Below are positions 1-11,080 of a DNA stretch of 64,000 bases, in pieces. The notes under the pieces were generated by a model. It saw only the letters and a program-made list of their open reading frames with translations. It made no database searches and was not told the DNA's origin. The stretch is from NCBI GenBank assembly GCA_963942565.1, contig OZ012685.1, forward strand, positions 58,558,197 through 58,622,196, read 5' to 3'. This DNA comes from Maea johnstoni. Its lineage: Eukaryota; Annelida; Polychaeta; Spionida; Magelonidae. Positions within the stretch are counted from its first letter, which is position 1, and each line of letters starts with the position of its first letter. The translations under genes were made by a program, and so were the position numbers.

Positions 1-34
1 TGGTTTCCATTCCATGTGTTGGTCTTCTAAGACG
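1..34. repeat. Inverted copy of the segment at 10898-10931
   Basis: The first bases of the window, read on the minus strand, match 10898-10931 with only two or three differences; the shared core includes TTAGAAGACCAA and ATGGAATGGAAACCA. The match may continue beyond the left edge. Its origin is unknown. The rest of the stretch to 136 shows nothing recognisable. Confidence 0.6.
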
Positions 35-136
35 AGATCACTCAAACAACAACACAATGATCACCAGATAAACAAGAAACAAGACTGCCTTTTGGTGTGC
101 ATTGTCCTAAGTGCTGTGCGTTCTACTAGAAGGGAA

Positions 137-338
137 TTGACCCTTCTAATGCTAAGACTACTTTTGTCCAAAGCACAAGGAGGCAAAGGTTTTTGAAAAC
201 CGTCTAAACCCTGTCATGCTGGTATTCATTGGATAGCTCTTGCTATATACTCTCAGATGAGTTCCAGGGTTTCAATCATTTTTCTTTTTTTTATCATATT
301 GTATTGGCCAAATTAGCCACCAGCGCCATGAGGGTTAA
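137..338 (-). mobile_element. piggyBac-type MITE, copy 1 of 5
   Basis: A roughly 200-bp non-coding element bounded by TTGA/TTAA target sites and short imperfect inverted ends (CCCTTCTAATGC at one end, GAGGG at the other). TTAA targets followed by CCC are the mark of the piggyBac superfamily. The interior matches four other copies at 39602-39814, 40316-40522, 41631-41829 and 44083-44312. It has no transposase and would depend on one supplied elsewhere. Orientation is opposite to the 39602 copy. Confidence 0.7.
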
Positions 339-498
339 AGCTTAGAGACCATGTTTGTTCTCATTCACAGTAGAATATCTCAGGCATGAAATGGTGAAAA
401 ATCATTTTTCGCAAAGAAAGGAAATAGTGGCAAATAGAAATGTCAGAGAGACATAGTGCACGTAGGAAGGATATGAGTCTCCAAATGATACCCTGACC

Positions 499-818
499 CA
501 GGGTCTTAGCCGGGATTTAGAAACTGGATGCCCATTATTGGCAATCGTATCTTTTTTGGGCATCCTATATTTCAAGGGAGAACTCAATAAATATTCATAT
601 TACAACCTTAAATATGTATCAATTTATTAAATTAAGGTATAACATCCTTATACAATGTCATGGGAAAAATATTGAAGTGAGAAAAAATTATATGTTTGAA
701 AGTGACATTTTATGAAATTACTCTCAAACATGGGTGTCCTGAGGGGTGATTTTTGAGGGTTTGGGTGTCCAAATGACACCCAGAAGCCTTGCTGGCTATG
801 AATATGTCCTGACCCCTG
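499..818 (+). mobile_element. hAT-like MITE (CAGGGTC...GACCCCTG ends)
   Basis: A 320-bp non-coding element beginning CAGGGTCTTAGCC and ending GACCCCTG. Related copies lie at 1411-1675 (reversed), 4210-4400 (cut by the minisatellite) and as end fragments near 2430 and 11205-11275. CAGGG-type termini suggest the hAT superfamily, but I could not find a clean 8-bp target duplication, so the family is an inference. Confidence 0.5.
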
Positions 819-1410
819 TTGTAAAATAAGAACATCCCTCGACATGCACACTGTAATCAATAAAAAAGAATGATTTTTTTTCTGCTAGGGTAGTCTCCGA
901 TTTGTCACATGACACCTTGCGCAGGTGAAGGTGACACCCTCGGCCAATCAGCTAATGGGGACCCATCACCATAGAAACCGTAGCCGGAGAATGCTTCACC
1001 TGACATTACCATAACTTGCTTTGGCGTTAAATTGAATCCTGCACAACATTCTCCTCACAATGCAATGCACATTCACCTCCATTTAGCCTTTATTGGATTT
1101 TTCTTGTAGCACATGGATGTTATTGCGCCATCCATCTTTATTAGTGGGTCAATAGAAGTAGCATCCCAGAGGAGCTATTAAGAGACATTCTTCATCGTAA
1201 ATTGCCCAATAGTGAGTGCAAATAGTAATATCTATCTACCTGCCACCGAGCACAGCAATACCACACAGCCAGAGTATTACCCAGCTACTCTGGCTATAAC
1301 AGTAATTCCTGAAACAGGTGGTTCAATACAGTATGGCCTACAGGCATTCTTAACCCCCTCATGCATGGAGTGCCCAAAAAAGTCTGATTATCTCAGTGAT
1401 ATCTTTCTGA

Positions 1411-1675
1411 CTATAGTCATAGCCAGCAGGGCATCTGGGTGTAATTTGGACACCCAAACTCTCAAAAATCACCCTTAAGGAGTCAGGACACCCTAAATAT
1501 TTTGTAAGAATTTCTTAAAATGTCAATTTCAAACATATCATTGAATTTTTTTCACCTCAATATAATTCCAATGGCATTGTATATGGGAGCTATGCCTTAT
1601 TTTATTGAGTAAATACGTGTTTATGGTTGTAATCTGAGTATATTGTGGTTTCCCTTGAAAAATAGGACACCCTGT
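1411..1675 (-). mobile_element. hAT-like MITE, reversed copy of the 499-818 family
   Basis: The segment carries AGTCATAGCCAGC near its left end and GACACCCTG near its right end, with the same internal GGACACCCAAACTCTC block as the 499-818 copy in reverse. It is diverged and its ends are blurred. The sequence just before it (about 1350-1390) resembles the terminus of the different TTAA element at 42784-43053. Confidence 0.45.
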
Positions 1676-2003
1676 AATTCTGACGTTTCTGAAAAAAGCA
1701 TCTTTAGGAAACATTTGAAAGCAAAATGTTTATAATCTTGAATTCAACCAATTATTCCCCTTCGAATATTTTGGGAGTTCATACTTTATTTTTATTTACT
1801 TTGATTTTTCACGTATACTGATGAACTCTGGCCACAAATAGGTTATAGGGATACTCCCAATAGAAACTGACTTTAAATGAATACTCAAAACTTATAATAT
1901 CAAGTCTGACATTCCCCTTGATTTTGTTTTAAGCCACTTTTGCGCCCTTATCAAGGAGCGACATATTCAAAAAGATTACTTTGAATTGATAAAAATATCA
2001 TAA

Positions 2004-2156
2004 CAGGGCTTGAAATTAGCTGGAGCTGGGAGCCCAGGACTCCCTTGAACTCTCCTGCAGGAGCCCTTATGTGCACTGGTTTCTATACACAACACCTTGA
2101 TGAAGCTTATGAAGATGCAATTGGGCTCCCTGGAAAAATCTTAATTTCGAGCCCTG
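2004..2156. mobile_element. Small hAT-like MITE
   Basis: A 153-bp element with near-perfect inverted ends: CAGGGCTTGAAATTA on the left and TAATTTCGAGCCCTG on the right. No coding capacity. CAGGGCT-type ends point to hAT, though the flanks do not show a convincing 8-bp duplication. Confidence 0.6.
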
Positions 2157-3992
2157 TATAACTTTCTACTTTGCTTTGTTTCCTATTATTGTGATATGGA
2201 ATGATAAGTATGCTTTAAAGAGAAAGCTGGCTGTATACAATTGCTGTGGTATATTTGTGTACTACTCTCATCATATCTGAATCCACAAAAGCCATCCAGG
2301 TAACCTATGTTTTGCTGGCCTAGGATGAAGCAAGTGAAATGCGTTGAGATTTTAAGGTGGCAGCCAATATGAACATGGTCTGCTCATTGAATCAAGTGTT
2401 AAAAGGTCAATGGAAAGATAACTACCACCCAGGGTCATAGCCAGGATCTCAAAAGTGCCTATCAGAAACAGCGATCTCAAAATTCCTGCCCTTCCAGATT
2501 TAGCTTCTCAGCTACTTCAAATCCTAGTACCATGAAACGGCAATCACAAAAATTCCTGCCCTTCCAGATTTGGCTACTCGGCTACTTCAACTCCTTGTAC
2601 CAACTACCTTTAATAGCCTATTGTGTCAAACGAGGCAAATCACAGGCATGTCTTAGAAGATTGTTTGTTGGTAAAAGATTGGAAATTCCCCCTAAAAGGT
2701 CATAACTGAAACTCTTTGTAGAAGATGTTTCCCTGTCTGAAAAGAGGTTTTAAGGAAACTGCCTGTCAAACAGACAGGCATGACGGGTCCTAGCTTAGTC
2801 CTTTCACCACTTATATTGAGGAATCCATGTCAACAAATACATGTATATAAAATAAAGAGAATAATGGTTAGACTGGAATATTCTGATATGCTCTTGAAAA
2901 TATTTGATAAAAAGACCACAAAGCTAACCATATAGATACTTTCTTTTGTATGCGCTTAATGTTTTGAATATATCCTTTTCCTGTTTCTACAGTTAAATGT
3001 TTATGTTTTACTATAAATGTATTATATGTGATTTTGTATGTGACTGCAGTAAATAAACATACAAATACAAATACTGACATTAGTGCTTGGTTGAATAATC
3101 AATAGATCTATCAATTGGTTTTAAAGCCAGTCTTAAAAGCAGTAATTTGGCAAAACACTCAACCCATAACAATACTAACATTTCACTCATAATATGCACC
3201 TTAGTTTTTACAGTATGGTGCATTTCAATTTCAAGTTTTGGACAATGAGAAATTTGCTGATTTGTAGAAATTGGCATATTGGTGTGACTTCCATACATTT
3301 TTATGTAAGAAAATAGAAATGCATATTCTATATACTACATTCCAAGTGAAGTGAGTGCAGTAGTGTGAACAGAAATGTACACGTATTGTACATAAACCCC
3401 TCGTATATAATAGATTAATCACTCAAATTGTTGGGATATTAATCAGGCAAAAAATGGATAATTGCTATGACTTAGGGATACTAGGGCTGTCATCATTTCA
3501 GACCTGATGGATGGATCGACATATTTCTTTTGCTGATAATCATATCGGTAAAAATCCTGATATATCGATCCAGTCTTAAAACTTCCCGCCCCCTAGCTAA
3601 CGATGTACTTTGAACTACTTTCATGCCATTATAGTACTTCCCAGAAGTTTCCTTGTGTTGTTCACCAGCTTGAGAAATTTTCCAGAAAAACATCCCTAAT
3701 ATACTTGATGTATTTTCTGAAGTATTTTTTGCCTTAGCTGTGTTGGATAAGTGCTACAATGCTATAAATAGGTTGTATATAGTGTTTCCTATTTTAATCG
3801 ATTTGATGGAATCGACCCACCAAAACAAGAAATATTTTGTGGATTATTGACACAAAATAAATCAGATACCAATGACAACCCTAACTGATACTGAGCATTT
3901 CCTGATGTTCTTGCAATGAACGCATACTGCCAAAATAAATCAGAATCTGTAATTGCTTTGAAATTGTATCAGAAGGAAAATTGTGGACTTAC
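2157..3992. other. Non-coding stretch with a short tandem duplication
   Basis: No exon could be recognised here. Around 2478-2604 a block containing AATTCCTGCCCTTCCAGATTT occurs twice in tandem. The remainder is AT-rich DNA, probably intron of Raptor or intergenic DNA downstream of the visible exon on the minus strand. Confidence 0.4.
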
Positions 3993-4095
3993 CTATCCAA
4001 CACTCCAGTTTAGCACACGGCGACGTCTTCACTACATCTGGAGGATCCACTCCAACATTGAGACAGAGAACTAGAGCCACACTCACAGTCTTCAT
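3993..4095 (-). CDS. RPTOR: Raptor (regulatory-associated protein of mTOR), one N-terminal exon
   Basis: The minus-strand translation begins [19 protein letters not shown] and goes on [15 protein letters not shown], almost identical to the start of the conserved N-terminal region of animal Raptor (human has KTTPCARLECWID there). Raptor is the scaffold subunit of mTORC1 that presents substrates to the kinase. The exon is 103 nt: a TATAG acceptor lies just upstream (4096-4100), a GTAAGT donor follows (3987-3992), and it ends in phase 1 after ATA G, as expected before the human Asp codon. The upstream exon encoding the extreme N-terminus was not found at higher coordinates; later exons would lie beyond the left edge. 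No breaks are seen. Confidence 0.92.
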
Positions 4096-4209
4096 CTATA
4101 AAAAATATACAAACATATGAAATGAAAATAAAAACAAATATATGAAGTAGATTTTAACAAATAACTGCCATGATGGACAATCTAAAAAGAAAAATCATTG
4201 ACTCTTATT

Positions 4210-4400
4210 CAGGGACTTAGCCAGGATTTAGAAAATGGGTGCCTACAATTGGCAGTTGCAGAATTTTTGGGCGTCCAAATGTTTAAGGGGGATCACAATA
4301 TACTCATATTTCAACCATAAACATGTATAAATTCATCAAAATAAGGCATGATATCATTAAACAATATAATGGGAATTATAAGGAGATGAAAATAATGAAA
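4210..4400 (+). mobile_element. Truncated hAT-like MITE
   Basis: It starts CAGGGACTTAGCCAGGATTT and follows the left half of the 499-818 element, including the GGGCGTCC and TCACAATATACTC blocks. The right half is missing where the minisatellite begins. Confidence 0.5.
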
Positions 4401-4409
4401 CCTTACAGC

Positions 4410-5280
4410 CTCCTGCCAAGGGATGTCCCTATGACTGAGCCCTCTAGCAGGGAGGGATGTCCCTATGGCTGAGCCCTCTACCAGGAAGGGACTCCCCTGT
4501 GCCTGAGCCCTCTAGCATGTAGGGATGCCCCTGTGCCTGAGCCCTGTAGCAGGGAGGGATGGCCCTGTGGCCGAGCCCTCTAGCTTGGAGGGACACCCCT
4601 ATAAGCTGAGCCCTTTAACATGGGGGTTCGCCCCTATGGCTGAGCACCTATACCTGAGCCCTCTAGTACGAGGGGATGTCCCTATGGCTGAGCCCTCTAA
4701 TATGAGGGGATGTCCCTATGGCTGAGCCTCTTTAGCACGAGGGGATGTCCCTATGGCTGAGCCCTCTACCAGGAAGGGACTCCCCTATGGCTGATCCCTC
4801 TAGCATTTAGGGATGCCCCTGTGCCTGAGCCCTATAGCAGGGAGGGATGGCCCTGTGGCCAAGCCCTCTAGCTTAGGGGGACACCCTTATGGCTGAGCCC
4901 TCTAACATAGGGGTACGCCCCTATGGCTGAGCACCTACCAGGGAGGGACGCCCCTATGGCTGAGCCCTCTACCACGGAGGGGCACCCCTATGACTGAGCC
5001 TTCTACTAGGGAGGATTGCCCCTGTGTCCTGGAGAGGGAGGGATGCCCTAATCGCTGATCCCTCTAGCATATAGGGATGCCCCTGTACCTGAGCCCTCTA
5101 GCAGGGAGGGATAGCCCTTGTGGGTCTACTGCCTGCACTCCAGCTGAGCCACCAGCATGATAGCTGTACATGCAGCCATGGCCTGCACTCCTGCAGTGCT
5201 ACTCTATAGGCTGTGGGGTCTACTCCCTCAACTGCCTGCACTCCAGCTGAGCCACCAGCAGGATTGGCCTACATGCTTGC
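4410..5280. repeat. GC-rich minisatellite and associated short duplications
   Basis: About twenty degenerate tandem copies of a unit near 30-35 bp, with the core GCTGAGCCCTCTAG followed by a GGGAGGGATG-like half and CCCCTATG. After about 5121 the pattern changes to two copies of CTGCACTCCAGCTGAGCCAC (near 5133 and 5237) about 100 bp apart. Open reading frames crossing it are products of the repeat and not genes. Confidence 0.85.
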
Positions 5281-5545
5281 AGGCAGGCAGGCCAGGTGAG
5301 TGGGCATGTAGCACCTCCCTTTGGGTTTTAGGGTGAGCGGGCATTCCGGCCCTCCATTGGCCATTGGCACATCCATGGTGCATGCCAGGAGATTATCATG
5401 CAAATCAAAGGCTCTTATAAGCTGCTCCCTCTGGCTGTCTTAGCATTGCAAGAAGCAGACAGTCGGAGGGGAAACAGCTTGGAGCTTGGGTAAGTAGATT
5501 TGCTATCATATTTCTCACTTGGCTTAGCCTTCTACCACAGTCTTC

Positions 5546-5576
<31 letters not shown>

Positions 5577-5633
5577 TTCTTTGTAACTAGGGGCACCCCT
5601 ATGGCTGAGCCATAGGGGTGCCCCTAGTTACAA
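5546..5633. repeat. (TATATG)n microsatellite followed by a perfect long hairpin
   Basis: A short TATATG microsatellite (about 5546-5575) is followed by a perfect inverted repeat at 5581-5633. Each arm is 25 nt (left arm starts TTGTAACTAGGGGCACC, 5581-5605; right arm 5609-5633) around a 3-nt TGA loop. The loop-proximal sequence CCCCTATGGCTGAGCC is the core of the upstream minisatellite, so the hairpin probably arose by inverted duplication of a minisatellite edge. Confidence 0.9.
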
Positions 5634-5960
5634 CGAAAATTGAGGTAGGGTTAGAGTGTTAGCACTCCTAACCCTCTAGAAACATGTGTATAATTGGAGT
5701 ACATGCATTTCTAAGTGATGATGCATTTACATATTTGTTTTATTACTAATAGTGTTTTTAGAGATTGTCCTATAGGACAAGCTCTCTTATTATACATTGG
5801 TCATTTTATGTAGTCTAACTCCCAGCTAGCTCCTTCCTCGCTGATTCCCATTATTTCGTAGGTCGTCTAACTCTAGGTTTTTGGGTCTGTTTGTTTGCGA
5901 ATCAATGCTACCTGCTTGCATTAGCAGGTAGCCTTTTTTTGCCTCCAAATGTCATAGACA

Positions 5961-6040
5961 GTTGCTAGACTAGTGGCTAGATGCCTGATCCTCACACGGG
6001 AGATCCAGGTCTAAATCCTGCTCAATGCCAATTTTTTTTC
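5961..6040 (+). repeat. tRNA-derived SINE head or tRNA relic
   Basis: The sequence has an A-box-like CTAGTGGCTAGA, a B-box-like AGGTCTAAATCC, tRNA spacing between them, and then an eight-T run that could stop RNA polymerase III. It resembles the 5' tRNA-like part of a SINE. The stems are too imperfect to call a working tRNA. Confidence 0.5.
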
Positions 6041-6994
6041 ACAACTTCTTTCGACCCCCTAAATTAAAAAAATCCTCAATTTTGACCCCCTGTTTCCAAA
6101 TCCTGGGTAACACCCTGGTCACAATTGTTTTGAGTACAAACTTGTTAGGGTCGCATTAGAGAAATTTTTAGCCTTAGTGCTTGGGGGGAGGTGATCATGC
6201 TGTGTGATTTTTACCTGACTGGCATGGTTTTTGCATGTGTTACATGTCTCATCAGTTGCTCATAAGACACCCCTACAAATTGCCAAGACCTATGCCTTCC
6301 AACTCTTCAGATTGAATGTAACAGATTGAGAATAAGAAAAGAATATAGTACTTATAAGTAAGGGAAAAATAATGTATTGTAAATTCCCAAAATAAAGCTA
6401 GTATAGGTACTGGTACTTAATACACTATCAAATACCGATATATCCAATGAATGTATTGAACGAAAAAAGAATAGATTGACTATCAATATCAATCTTACAT
6501 AAATAAAATGCAGTTTGGCATTTATATATTCAAGCTACTCTGAGCCAATATGCGTTATTATTTGTTGGGGCCCTGAAGATTTCATTGGTCACTAGCCCTG
6601 TACTGTCTTCACCTTTAAATGGTCACAGCCAAAAGCAGCCTGAAAATTTTGATAATATTCAAGCCAAAGCATAGTTGGGAAAATATTTGACGAGTTAATG
6701 CTGGGGCAAGATCTTATGTAAGCAGTAGCACAAGATGGGTAAACAAGTCTACCCATCTAATTACCAGATAGAGAGATGGAGAGATAGATGTCTTCATAGA
6801 CAATAGGGTTTTTACAGACCACCATTTGCAGGTGAGGCCATTCGGAAGACAAAGTAATCATCTATTTGACTAGTTTCTCAATTCAAGTCTCTGAGAACTA
6901 CTATCAAGATTTTTAAATTCAATTGGCATGAACCTTCTTAACAGTGGCTTGAATCTATGAGAAATAACAATGCCTCTATTGTCCTGAGCATCAC
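6041..6994. other. Non-coding stretch, no feature recognised
   Basis: AT-rich DNA containing two short GACCCCCT motifs near 6053 and 6084 and a GATAGAGAGATGGAGAG run near 6770-6790. No splice-bounded coding segment was found. It is probably intron downstream of the DLEC1-like exon (minus strand). Confidence 0.35.
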
Positions 6995-7148
6995 CTGGTG
7001 GGAGTCTGAGACGTGTGTATCCCTGGCAGCCAGAGGATTCCCTGTTAAGCGCCCTCTCGTACGCGTACATGGCTCGGGCCTGCGCCTGCATGATGTGCCG
7101 TTCCAACATGGCTGCCTCGGGCATCCTGCGCTCGTGCTCTTCTTTCAC
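6995..7148 (-). CDS. DLEC1: DLEC1-like exon (ciliary/flagellar protein)
   Basis: The minus-strand reading contains MLERHIMQAQARAM, very close to human DLEC1 MLERHIIQAQARAI, followed after a variable stretch by VRLPP-like RLRLPP, also conserved in DLEC1. DLEC1 is an MSP-domain protein linked to cilia and flagella. The exon is 154 nt, opens after a TTTATTTCAG acceptor and ends at a CCACCAG|GTGATG donor in phase 1. An in-frame continuation past the donor exists, but conservation stops at RLPP. No other DLEC1 exon was found. Its position, upstream of a Raptor exon on the same strand, could mean neighbouring or nested genes. The family call rests on about 25 conserved residues. Confidence 0.75.
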
Positions 7149-7628
7149 CTGAAATAAAAAGTGACAGGAAATTATCTGGCCTTAAAAAGAGAATTTCAAA
7201 TTCTATTTTTGGTAATCTTTCTCTTAAATTTTAATTACCATAAATTCTCATAAATTTATGGTTGGTTGATAGATTTTTGGTTGGTTGATGGTGGCCCATG
7301 TTTGCAGAGAATAGCCATGTGGTAGTCAAGGGTGGCCATTAATTCCCAAACAATATTTCTTAGAATAATTGTAATGGCCCATATTCCTAGGGTGGCCAAT
7401 ATTTCTAAGAATTTACAGTAATTTATTTTTGGCACTATATCCAACAAAAATTGGTACCTTGCACATAGCATGCAATAATTCCATTGTCCACAATAGAGGA
7501 TCTTGCATTGTAGAGGTTTCAAAAAAATATTACCAAGACAATTTAAGGGATATAAAAACTGTGTCCACTATGAATGTCAGATATGTTCATATACAGTGTT
7601 CAAATTAAAGGTGTTCACATATAGAGGT
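7149..7628. other. Non-coding stretch with a small hairpin
   Basis: An imperfect inverted repeat, ACCATAAATT...AAATTTATGGT, lies at about 7237-7262, followed by GGTTGGTTGAT repeats. No coding segment was recognised. It is probably DLEC1 intron. Confidence 0.35.
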
Positions 7629-7972
7629 CAGGGCTCAACATTAAGAAAAAACTTTACAAGCCCAGCAGGGCTAGTTACCGTGAAGTTTACTAGGCCTGAA
7701 ATATTTTTGCTAGCCCTGATATTAATAATAAATTTTTTCAAATAGTGACCAACCCCATAGCCTCAGTTGATAACATGAAAAGAATGCAGTGTATTGTGTT
7801 GAATTAAAGTTTTATTATCATCGAGGTATGCAGCGCCAAAGGAGGGCTTCATACTTTTTTAAGCACTGATATTCTATCTAGCCCCTTGGGGCTACTCACA
7901 GTTAGAATATACTAGCCCTGACTCTCAACAACTAGCCCGGGGCTACAGGGCTAGCCTTAACGTCGAGCCCTG
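7629..7972. mobile_element. hAT-like MITE (CAGGGCTC ends)
   Basis: A 344-bp element with inverted ends CAGGGCTCAACATTAAG and CTTAACGTCGAGCCCTG. The interior repeats the GGGCTAG/CTAGCCC word several times. GAGGT occurs at both flanks, which may be a partial target duplication. No coding capacity. Confidence 0.6.
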
Positions 7973-8336
7973 GAGGTGTTCAAATGCTGGTTCATATTAG
8001 GTGTTTAAATATCTGAGGTGTTTACATTAGGAGTTTAAATGTCTGATGAGTTCGCAATTCAAATATCTGATGCATTCTCAAAAGGCGGTCATATCTGATC
8101 CGAGGTGTTTGCATTTTGCAGTTTCACTGTACATGTACTGAATTTGCTAATGTAGGGCTTATCAATTTCCAAATATTCCTATAGGTAATCTGTGACCTCT
8201 AGTCCTCAAGATTAAGTAGGCCCACCACCCGTTTCCATCAGATTTGTATGGGGGAAAACGTGTTTCTACTTAAAATTCAATAACACAGTGATGCTAGCAG
8301 GGATTAACGGGACACAACACTAACAGTCAACTGCTG

Positions 8337-8719
8337 CAGGGATTGACTTCATGGGCGTTTTAGGGGCATTTGCCCCTGGCTCTTGTGATTTTGCTACCAG
8401 ATGATAAATTATAGGAGCCAAGTTTGCATGGACATATATCAATTGCATAAATATCAATTAAAGCATTTGTTTGTTTTCTTATTTCTTTAATTGCTAATTG
8501 CTTACTTTACCTAGTAGTGCCAAACATGAATCTGAGTGCACATATATTCAAAACATTTTTGGGGGAGCATGTCTCAAGACCCCTCTAGCATGGACATAGT
8601 GTGCCTGTGGCAAAATATAACTGACTTGGTGCCCGCACCAGGGTTTATTTACTCCTGAATTTATAATTTTAGGAGCCAAATCTGCTCCCGTCTGAAAATG
8701 TTAATAAGGTCAATCCCTG
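8337..8719. mobile_element. MITE with CAGGGATTGAC ends
   Basis: The left end is CAGGGATTGACTT and the right end is AAGGTCAATCCCTG, a good inverted pair 383 bp apart. The interior carries a TAGGAGCCAA word near both ends. A fragment of the same right-end sequence (TAGGAGCCAAATCTGCTCC) recurs at about 9040-9082. Superfamily is likely hAT but unproven. Confidence 0.55.
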
Positions 8720-10680
8720 CGCTGGCCAGTAAAAAATCCTAAAAATGGCTTCAGGCCAGTATTGTATAGTATTGTATATTTATTGACTTCTCACAAAGGA
8801 GCAAAATAAAATGGCTTCAGGCCAGTAAAAATTACCTCAACTGGTCCTACAGGGCCAGTAAACATTTGGACATTCCTGCTAACAAGTTTTCTATCTTTAT
8901 CTCCTTTAATTTTGCCTGGAGCATATATGTTTTTCAGAGTTTCCTGGGCATTCACGACCCCTAGGCAATTTGTCTTTGGCAAACTGTTATTACAGCAAGC
9001 TGGAGGCACAGGGATTCATTTGCTTCTTAACTATTTTAAATTCTAGGAGCCAAATCTGCTCCTGCCATAAAGTGTTAAGGTAGAACCCTACCCGATACCC
9101 GGGTCATTTTTAAAACTTGAATATCTGAAAACTGAGTTAAATGTGGACAACGGCACTTATGCTATTGTATAGCTTACATCTCATAGTTACTGAATAATGA
9201 TAAACTTATTAATAATCTGCTATTTTAGTTGATATGACACCCTTTACGCACATATCTGTCTGTTTCGTTTTTTGGCAAAATGTCAAGACTCGCCCTTTAC
9301 TTGAAAACCAAACTCTACCATTTGATCATTCATGTCTTTGGTAAGGTGCAAGGTCCTACCTAAACCGGGAATCTATACAATGAGTATGTTAAAAACCACC
9401 CATATGCCTCAAATTACTAACAGCACGTGGTTTACATAGTAAATGCTGATTTTCAGGTCCTGTCCGAATTCAAGGTAGCTGTGACATGACCTTGCACCTA
9501 GACGGGGTTCATATCTGTCCTATTCTAAAGTACTGGCTTCGGAGACTGTATCTTTATTCACTTTCAGCCAAAAAATGAGATAAATTTCAGTCAAAATGGT
9601 CTATCTTGCAGGAATCTGCATGGCTAAAGCAGACAGCCATGTCGTTTGGGAGCAATGTGACAAGGACAACCCCAAGGGCCCAGTGCCTGTTGTGCTCTTG
9701 AGGTTACAACAATACAATGTTGCCAGCTCGAGATTCGTGGCAAGTGAACACTGCTCATGTGTCATCTTTTGTTTTGATGTCCATGCTTAGGGGCCAGCCA
9801 AGGACACCATCTAGTGGTAAATCTTGGTGCACTAGACTATCACCTTAAGGTCAATCCCTATATAGGCTATAGCTACCCAGAATTTAGTAGGCTCATACAT
9901 TTAGTAGCTGTGGGCTGCAAGGTAGACCCGGTTTGTGTCTCTATCCAGGCCATCCTTTTTGTTTATTGATGTTTCTGTTATTGGCCTTTCAGAGTCACGG
10001 TACCACACAATAGTAAAAATATGCCATCAGTCCGGTGAATTCACCGCAGTAGATTTCTCGCGTGTATAAGGCGCGTGTCACGGCCAGACCTATACCAATG
10101 AATTATGTACATGTTTGACTAGGTTATTTGCCCTGAGTCGGTATGTGACACAAAGCGGGTCTACCTGCAAGCTGGGAGTAGTAGACGGGGAGTGGGCACT
10201 TTGCATGCATCATCAATTTTCGCTGCCTCGCACCGAGTCATAGATAACCTGTGTACCTTGCCTGCTGACCCCATCTCCAGCCAGCATTACAGGATGTGGC
10301 CACAGTGCCAGTCGTCCTGGCCACTCCACTAGTGGAGTCTTCAGGACGATCGCACACTGGATACAGCCATGCTTCCTGTCATTCGCACTCCCTAGAGAAC
10401 GCTACCCACCTGGCCGGCACTGGCGTGCAGGTCCTTATCCTTATGGGTCAAATGCAGCCAGCTTAAGTAGCAGTGTAGGATGGAGTGTTGACGCTAGATG
10501 TGACAGCCATACAGATTTCCACTTGCAGCAGAAAATTGAGTATAAAAGCGGTTTTAATAGAAATGACTACAAGAAAGTGGTATATTTAGTTTAGGAAGTA
10601 TACGATACTCTGGCGTGTAGCTTAATATAGGAGTTTTAGCATGCTCTTGAGGGTTGAAAGTTGTAACAAGTGACTTTAAA
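8720..10680. other. Unassigned DNA with repeat fragments
   Basis: AATGGCTTCAGGCCAGTA occurs twice (about 8745 and 8812), marking a short direct duplication. The open frame at 9596-9790 has no recognisable family and no supporting partner exon. The 10250-10450 part is richer in G+C with small palindromes such as CCACTCCACTAGTGGAGT. No gene is called. Confidence 0.35.
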
Positions 10681-10728
10681 AATTCTGTGTGACCATATCC
10701 TGTCATGAGCCAGTCAGTCAGCCAGCCT

Positions 10729-11080
10729 CTTCACGTGAAGATCACGTGACCAATACTTCCCTAGGCTACACCGCGTAACCCGAGGCGCACATACCCTAGG
10801 TACTAGCATGCTGTGCCTATGGGGTTGCGGATTAAGGGGATGTATTTCTCTGCTGCAAGGCTGCCTTCTATTTTTGAAAATTACATTTCTAGGAATTACC
10901 TTAGAAGACCAAACGCATGGAATGGAAACCAGCCGGTCAACCTGAACATGCTAGCCTCAACCAGTGTCAACTAATAGTCGCTAATAGGTGCTCTGGGCAC
11001 CCCCAGCAGGTGGTGGAGATAAGGTTTCTCTGTAATGTAATCGATGCAAGAGCCCTGATTGGTCCTTGTTCCCACGTGAC
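10729..11080. promoter_or_regulatory. Cluster of E-boxes with CCAAT boxes
   Basis: Perfect palindrome CTTCACGTGAAG (10729-10740), then TCACGTGAC (10742-10750) running into CCAAT. A second pair lies 300 bp on: ATTGG (11058-11062) and CCACGTGAC (11072-11080). TCACGTGAC resembles sites for bHLH-Zip factors of the MiT/TFE or USF type. This grouping is unusual for the surrounding AT-rich DNA and may be promoter or enhancer DNA. Which gene it would serve is unclear. Known preference of the factors is background; regulation here is inference. Confidence 0.4.
10898..10931. repeat. Inverted copy of window positions 1-34
   Basis: This is the partner of the segment at the left edge. It contains ATGGAATGGAAACCA, the start of a 62-codon frame (10917-11105) that I could not assign to any family. 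Confidence 0.6.

Noticed and set aside
5961-6040. A functional tRNA gene
   Set aside because: A and B boxes are recognisable but degenerate and the stems do not pair well; a SINE head or relic fits better.
9596-9790. A 64-codon frame as a gene
   Set aside because: No recognisable family, no clear splice partner, and length within chance expectation for this composition.
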